Of a stretch of 46,384 nucleotides of DNA, positions 42,110 through 46,384 are shown one piece after another. Position 1 is the stretch's first letter; every line of letters starts with the position of its first letter. The notes below the pieces were generated by a model that saw only the letters and a program-made list of their open reading frames with translations, did no database searches and had not been told where the DNA came from. Made by a program: the position numbers and the translations under genes. Source of the stretch: Leptolinea sp. (lineage in GTDB: Bacteria > Chloroflexota > Anaerolineae > Anaerolineales > Anaerolineaceae); assembly GCA_012798535.1 (NCBI GenBank), contig JAAZMZ010000008.1, forward strand, positions 1-46,384, in the 5' to 3' direction.

Positions 42110-42433
42110 ATTGGGAAAAACTTGTTCTTTTAATAATTCGATTAGTATTGATACCGGCTGGAAAGTGATTGACTAAAAATCTTTAATACGATCAATAGTT
42201 ACCCTCGACAGGTTCGGGCAACGGACCAATTCTTGTGACTGAGCCTGCCGAAGTCACTTGTATCTGACAATTAACTCCAGCTTTTTCGGGCAAGACTCGT
42301 CATCAGTCAGGTAGACTTTATCGATCACCCAATTGTGTTTCATTGCGAATCATAAAGAATCATCTATTTATCTAGGCGTGGCCAACGCAACACAGGCCAG
42401 CAACACCCGAATAAAGAAAAACTTCTGCGGATC
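42110..42433. other. Intergenic region, AT-rich, with a repeat remnant
   Basis: A 324-base stretch between convergent genes. Apart from the palindromic repeat remnant at 42201-42258 nothing definite was seen, and no gene. Confidence 0.4.
42201..42258. repeat. Degenerate palindromic repeat
   Basis: The left arm ACCCTCGACAGGTTCGGGCA and the right arm TGACTGAGCCTGCCGAAGTC are inverted copies (14 of 20 positions). They resemble the widespread TTCGACAGGCTCAG-type intergenic palindromes of environmental bacterial genomes. Only this one copy is visible in the window. Confidence 0.5.
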
Positions 42434-43597
42434 TCACTTATCTGCCGGCCCCAGAATCCGGGGCAGTTTTTCTTTTATTGATTCTGACAGGGTCTTTGTT
42501 GCTTCGCTTGTGAGGGTTTCAAAGACACTGGTAAGCAATGCCTTGGTCTTTTGATCAATTTTTGAATACTTGACCAGGATATTTCTAAATTCCTTGAAAC
42601 TCTCCTGAGGATCTGTCTTAATGAATTTTCCTTCCGACGCTCCTAAAATATCAAATAATGCCTCAAGGAATGTTTCGCGGTCAGAAATAGTGATATCGGT
42701 TAACCAGGTTTCCAATGTTTGCTCTATTAATTTGGCAGATCCGGATAGTTCTCCTTCAATGAAGTTGGAACGGTGCACATCCCAATTAAACGCGTTATGT
42801 TGTTTAATAAATCGATCGGAACTGGATACGATCACCCTTTTCCCGACCGGCTCCAACAATAACCCAACCATAGAATCTTCCGGAAGATAATTAACAACCT
42901 TGTGTTCATTTTTTGAAAATGGATTTCGTTGGACGATGGAAAAATTAAAGCCGGGGCCATCAAAATTCACAATTTTCTTCAGTTTCAACTGCTGTACCGG
43001 GTTGAGATGAGAACCGGCATATATAGCCAGATTCCCCCCCTTTGAATGGCCACATACGATAAAGCGTCCTGAAAAAATCCCAATTGTGCGCTTTAGATAC
43101 TGGCAGGCTGATTCATGAGCAGGAATTTGTTCCATATACGCCAGGTCAAAATCTTCCTTCCAACCCACAACAGAGTTGTCTGTTCCCCGAAAAGCGATGA
43201 TCTTTGTGCGTTCGAGGTCCTGAATCGTAAATGTCAAAGCCGTAAATTGGCGGCCGGCAACAAAATCTGTATTTTCATCGTATCGGGATAATCGGATTTC
43301 CGCAAACCGCGGGCAACCGGCAGCGTTTTTCAGTAACAATTCCGCGTTGGAATTGAATGAAGATAATGCTGTGATATTGGCTTTTGATGAGTTTTCGCCT
43401 GAAGTAGAATAACTTGCCAGGTATTGACTGGCAGCGTTTTTCAAAGAAATTTCTCTGTTTGACTCAATTCCCGGAACAATATCTTTAAACGGCAAATAAC
43501 TCAGTAACGCAAATATCAACAAATCAATATCGTTGATTGGATCCTTTGAGAATTTCAGATCTCCCCGCCATTGCAAATAATCCAGAGTTTTTCCCAT
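42434..43597 (-). CDS. DUF2974 (Mbeg1-like) alpha/beta hydrolase
   Basis: A 387-aa protein. The N-terminal LDYLQWRGDLKFSKDPINDIDLLIFALLSYLPF, the nucleophile elbow GHSKGGN and NFDGPGF are typical of DUF2974. IIAFRGTDNSVVGWKEDF is lipase-like and contains the oxyanion-type GTD. No substrate is known. The gene is clearly AT-richer than its neighbours and carries many Lys, Asn and Ile codons, and most close families are Firmicutes-like, which suggests acquisition by transfer. TATGAT upstream (near 43622-43627) is a possible -10. Confidence 0.83.
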   Translation of the reverse strand: MGKTLDYLQWRGDLKFSKDPINDIDLLIFALLSYLPFKDIVPGIESNREISLKNAASQYLASYSTSGENSSKANITALSSFNSNAELLLKNAAGCPRFAEIRLSRYDENTDFVAGRQFTALTFTIQDLERTKIIAFRGTDNSVVGWKEDFDLAYMEQIPAHESACQYLKRTIGIFSGRFIVCGHSKGGNLAIYAGSHLNPVQQLKLKKIVNFDGPGFNFSIVQRNPFSKNEHKVVNYLPEDSMVGLLLEPVGKRVIVSSSDRFIKQHNAFNWDVHRSNFIEGELSGSAKLIEQTLETWLTDITISDRETFLEALFDILGASEGKFIKTDPQESFKEFRNILVKYSKIDQKTKALLTSVFETLTSEATKTLSESIKEKLPRILGPADK

Positions 43598-43675
43598 GGT
43601 GAATTCTCGCTTTCATCCAAATCATACTGTAATTTGAACAATCACGAAAATAAAACGTCCCCCCAATCCGATCTA

Positions 43676-43694
43676 TTGACTGTTTATTAGTCAA
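43676..43694 (-). promoter_or_regulatory. Inverted repeat TTGACT-N7-AGTCAA
   Basis: A 6-bp inverted repeat lies 2 bases after the stop of the phosphotransferase-like gene and upstream of the DUF2974 gene. The TTGACT could serve as a -35, but no matching -10 is clear. Confidence 0.35.
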
Positions 43695-43695
43695 T

Positions 43696-46365
43696 TCACC
43701 CCAGCACCTGCACCACGCCGTTCGAGCCATCCAGCCTTACGCGCTGCCCTGTTCGCAGACGCTGCGTCGCCCGGCTGACCCCCACCACAGCCGGGATGCC
43801 GTATTCTCTGGCTACCACCGACCCGTGGGTCATCATACCACCCACCTCGGTGACCAGTCCGCCGGCTGCCAGAAATAGCGGAGTCCACGCCGGGTCGGTG
43901 GCCGGGCACACCAGGATATCGCCAGGTTGCATCTGCACGCCGTGCGGATCGAGCACCACCCGCACAACTCCCTCCGTCACACCGGCCGAAACCGGGCTGC
44001 CGGTCAACACACACAGATCATCCGCTGCCAGAGTGGAAGGTGCGTCATAATACGACGTACCATCGGTCAACAGCACCCGCGGGACCCGTCTGCGGTGCAT
44101 TTCGCGTTCATAGGTCCTGCGGCGTTCTGCGATCAGGGATTTCCAATCCCGCTTTTCCCCTTTACCCAGCGCCTTCAGTTCCCAGACATGCAGGAAAAGG
44201 ATATCCTCCGCGCAGTCGAAAGTCCCTTCTGCGGCCAGCTTTTCCCCCTGCGCCAGCAGCGCGTACCGGTATACACTGAACAATTTGACAACAAAGAATT
44301 TTGGAGTCTCCCGCAGGCCGCCCAGTTCGCGGAAACGCCGGATCAATCCTCCAATAAAATGCGCCCTGATAAATCCACCCGGCTGTTTCCGCACCTCCGC
44401 GAGGATCTGTTTCGCGGCCTCAGCCGCCCTTGCTTCTCCCCTGCGGAAGACCACATCCGGCGCGTTTGTCGGATCGATCTGCAGGTAGCTCTTCAACGCC
44501 TGGAACAGGTTGGCCGGGTTTTCCCGCCAGCGCGGCCGTCCCAGGTCGATCTCTCCCACCCCGCGCATGCCGTACCGTGCGAGAAAATCCGCCACCGCCG
44601 TCTGGGTTGCAGCCGGAAGAGCACCCTGCCGGTACTCGGCGACCAGTTTTTCAGTATCGGTCGTCAGGAAATGATCTACAGCCGACGTCTGTGTCTGGAT
44701 GGCTTTCGCCGTTTCCCAGAGTTCCAGATCCATACGGGTGGTTACATTGTGAGGCAAACCACGGGCCAGATCGAACAGCAAATCCTGGCTGCCGGGAAAA
44801 TCCAGTGTTCGCAGCAAGATCTGGTAGGGGGCCTGGCCTCCGGCTATACCGCCCACCAGTTTGGGCATCATGATCCCCGGCATGGTGTCCGTCAACTCTT
44901 CGAAGATTGCGACCAGATCTGATATATCGTTCACTTTCTCGAATCGCGACCGGGTTTCATCAAGGACTAAATCGATATTCCGCTCGAGACGCGCCCGCGC
45001 GCGCGCCGGAGCCAGCATATTGGCGACCACATTGAACGCCAGCGGGATGAATATCCGCAGAAAGTTGAGCCGATCCATCAGACTCGCATGTTCGACCGGG
45101 GAAAAACGCGGATCCTTCAACAATTCCCTGATCACCTTGATCGTTTCCGGATCGATGGCGGAGAGAAAAATATTGACGAAATTCCTTCCCAAAGAGGAGC
45201 GCAGCAGGTGTGTCAAATTCACGAACAGGCGCTCTCCCGCCGCCAACATCACCCTCTGCCTGTCCGCGGTGATCTTTTCGCCAAATTTTCGGGCAAAACC
45301 AACAATCAGGTAGCTGAAGGCATCCTGCCCGAAAGGTGTGTACGGATCGAGCATTCCCTGCCACACGCCGAAGGAAAGGAGTATTTCCAGATTGTCGTCA
45401 TCCAGAACAGCCGGCAGAGGGTACAGGGAAGTTACCGGCCGGGACTGCACCACATACATCTGCCCATCTGCCCAGGCCCATTCCATATCCTGCGGGCCGC
45501 CCAGGTAATCTTGCGCCTGCCGCCCCAGGCGCACAAGCTCCAGTATGTGTTCATCCGGCAGAGCCTGCTGGTAAGAATCTTTATTCTTGACCGTGATCGT
45601 CCCGCCTTCAGCCTGCCCGATGATGGAAATGGCTTTGGCACCGATCGTCTTGCTCAGGATGGCGTTGCGTAGATCATCCACCACGTAATGATCCGGCTCC
45701 ACCTGGCCGGAAACCAGCGCCTCTCCCAGTCCCAGGGTGGCGTCGATGACCGTTTCGCCGCGTTTCCCGGTCAACGGATTGGCGGTAAAGAGAACACCGG
45801 ATACGTCGCTTTGGACCATCTCCTGCACGACAACTGCCAGCATCACATCCTCCTGCGGGATTCTGTTGCGAGTTCGATAACCGATTGCTCTGGCCGTCCA
45901 CAGACTGGCCCAGCAGCGGATCACGGCATCCAACAGGGCAGCCTCACCGCTGATATTTAAGTAAGTATCCTGCTGGCCGGCAAAAGACAGGTCGGGCAGG
46001 TCTTCCGCCGTGGCGGAGGAACGCACTGCCACAGCCCGGCCGGGTGTGATGAAGTCCTTGCAGGCGCTAACGATCTCATCTTTCAGGGGAGCGGGCATCC
46101 TTCCGGATTGGAAGGATTTCCGAATGGCCGCAGAAGCCGCATTTAAGGTGGCCAGATCGTCCGGTTGGATGGCTGCCAGAGCTTCGTGAATCACAGGATT
46201 GAGATGGTTGGCAGCGGTGAACTTGCGGTAGCCCTGCGTGGTCACCACAAAACCGGCCGGTACCGGCAGCCCGGCTCTGAGCATGGCTCCCAGATTGGCG
46301 CCTTTTCCTCCGGCCAGTGGGAGGTCCTCTTTGTCTAAATCGGCCAGTGATCTGATGAACGGCAT
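43696..46365 (-). CDS. Rifampicin phosphotransferase-like (PEP-utilising) enzyme
   Basis: An 889-aa protein. The N-terminus is the ATP-grasp/PPDK-like domain (LAGGKGANLGAML, VRSSATAEDLPDLSFAGQQDTYLN, DVSGVLFTANPLTG, EWAWADGQMYVVQSRPV). A long alpha-helical middle (about 330-790) would bind the acceptor. The C-terminal swivelling domain carries the phospho-histidine in GGMMTHGSVVAREYGIPAVVG. The THG form and the absence of the PEP-binding barrel point to the Rph family, not to PEP synthase or PPDK. It may inactivate rifamycins or phosphorylate an unknown metabolite. GGAGTAAGGAAC precedes the ATG at 46365; an upstream ATG at 46380 is possible, and upstream context is outside the window. Confidence 0.85.
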   Translation of the reverse strand: MPFIRSLADLDKEDLPLAGGKGANLGAMLRAGLPVPAGFVVTTQGYRKFTAANHLNPVIHEALAAIQPDDLATLNAASAAIRKSFQSGRMPAPLKDEIVSACKDFITPGRAVAVRSSATAEDLPDLSFAGQQDTYLNISGEAALLDAVIRCWASLWTARAIGYRTRNRIPQEDVMLAVVVQEMVQSDVSGVLFTANPLTGKRGETVIDATLGLGEALVSGQVEPDHYVVDDLRNAILSKTIGAKAISIIGQAEGGTITVKNKDSYQQALPDEHILELVRLGRQAQDYLGGPQDMEWAWADGQMYVVQSRPVTSLYPLPAVLDDDNLEILLSFGVWQGMLDPYTPFGQDAFSYLIVGFARKFGEKITADRQRVMLAAGERLFVNLTHLLRSSLGRNFVNIFLSAIDPETIKVIRELLKDPRFSPVEHASLMDRLNFLRIFIPLAFNVVANMLAPARARARLERNIDLVLDETRSRFEKVNDISDLVAIFEELTDTMPGIMMPKLVGGIAGGQAPYQILLRTLDFPGSQDLLFDLARGLPHNVTTRMDLELWETAKAIQTQTSAVDHFLTTDTEKLVAEYRQGALPAATQTAVADFLARYGMRGVGEIDLGRPRWRENPANLFQALKSYLQIDPTNAPDVVFRRGEARAAEAAKQILAEVRKQPGGFIRAHFIGGLIRRFRELGGLRETPKFFVVKLFSVYRYALLAQGEKLAAEGTFDCAEDILFLHVWELKALGKGEKRDWKSLIAERRRTYEREMHRRRVPRVLLTDGTSYYDAPSTLAADDLCVLTGSPVSAGVTEGVVRVVLDPHGVQMQPGDILVCPATDPAWTPLFLAAGGLVTEVGGMMTHGSVVAREYGIPAVVGVSRATQRLRTGQRVRLDGSNGVVQVLG

Positions 46366-46384
46366 GTTCCTTACTCCCATTACA

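Noticed and set aside
43696..46365. Phosphoenolpyruvate synthase or pyruvate phosphate dikinase
   Set aside because: The phospho-His motif is THGS rather than TCHA, and the C-terminal PEP/pyruvate barrel is missing.

Overview
The window looks like the chromosome of an anaerobic Chloroflexota bacterium, most likely class Anaerolineae. The 16S fragment at the left end carries the EUB338-III type signature (1045-1062). The proteins are of the kind usual in Anaerolineae: VanW/YoaR, LytR-CpsA-Psr, DUF3160 and CapA envelope proteins, a bacterial Elp3, and ferredoxin-linked 2-oxoacid oxidoreductases. No phage, transposase, CRISPR array or tRNA gene was seen. The taxonomic call is inference.

Layout. 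1-1940: 5' part of a 16S rRNA gene on the minus strand, a boxA-like site and three tandem promoters with near-identical core elements. 1941-5674: VanW protein, Trm112-like zinc protein, LCP ligase. 5751-6752: a membrane protein and winged-helix regulator operon under a 31-bp near-perfect palindrome. 6826-9309: an overlapping three-gene operon (PncC, GT28-type glycosyltransferase, nucleosidase-like protein). 9310-11730: a Trm9-like methyltransferase divergent from Elp3. 11736-14200: two divergent short-chain dehydrogenases with a TetR regulator and duplicated operators. 14202-19998: GH1 glycosidase, secreted and lipid-anchored proteins, CapA, PilZ. 20132-22250: ACT-domain protein and urocanate hydratase. 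22258-26408: two related membrane-anchored proteins facing a class A PBP-like protein that has lost all its catalytic motifs. 26480-29055: 2-oxoacid:ferredoxin oxidoreductase operon 1 behind a structured leader. 29501-37930: two V4R-domain paralogues, a serine hydrolase with no good start codon, a DUF190-4xCBS fusion with a CrcB fluoride channel, enolase with an attenuator-like leader, an EXLDI/ribbon-helix-helix protein with its own operator, and a LysM lipoprotein. 37960-42061: thiolase and oxidoreductase operon 2. 42434-46365: an AT-rich DUF2974 hydrolase and a rifampicin-phosphotransferase-like enzyme.

How it fits together. The two oxidoreductase operons, thiolase, urocanate hydratase and enolase suggest fermentative amino-acid and sugar metabolism with ferredoxin as electron carrier. 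Envelope genes are abundant. Elp3, a Trm9-like methyltransferase and a Trm112-like protein lie within 8 kb and suggest a eukaryote-like wobble-uridine (mcm5U) pathway in a bacterium. Six genes have a -10 hexamer only 6-8 nt before the start codon and no ribosome binding site, which points to common leaderless transcription. The most striking candidates are this tRNA-modification set, the catalytically dead PBP, the structured leader of oxidoreductase operon 1, and the symmetric TetR operator layout.
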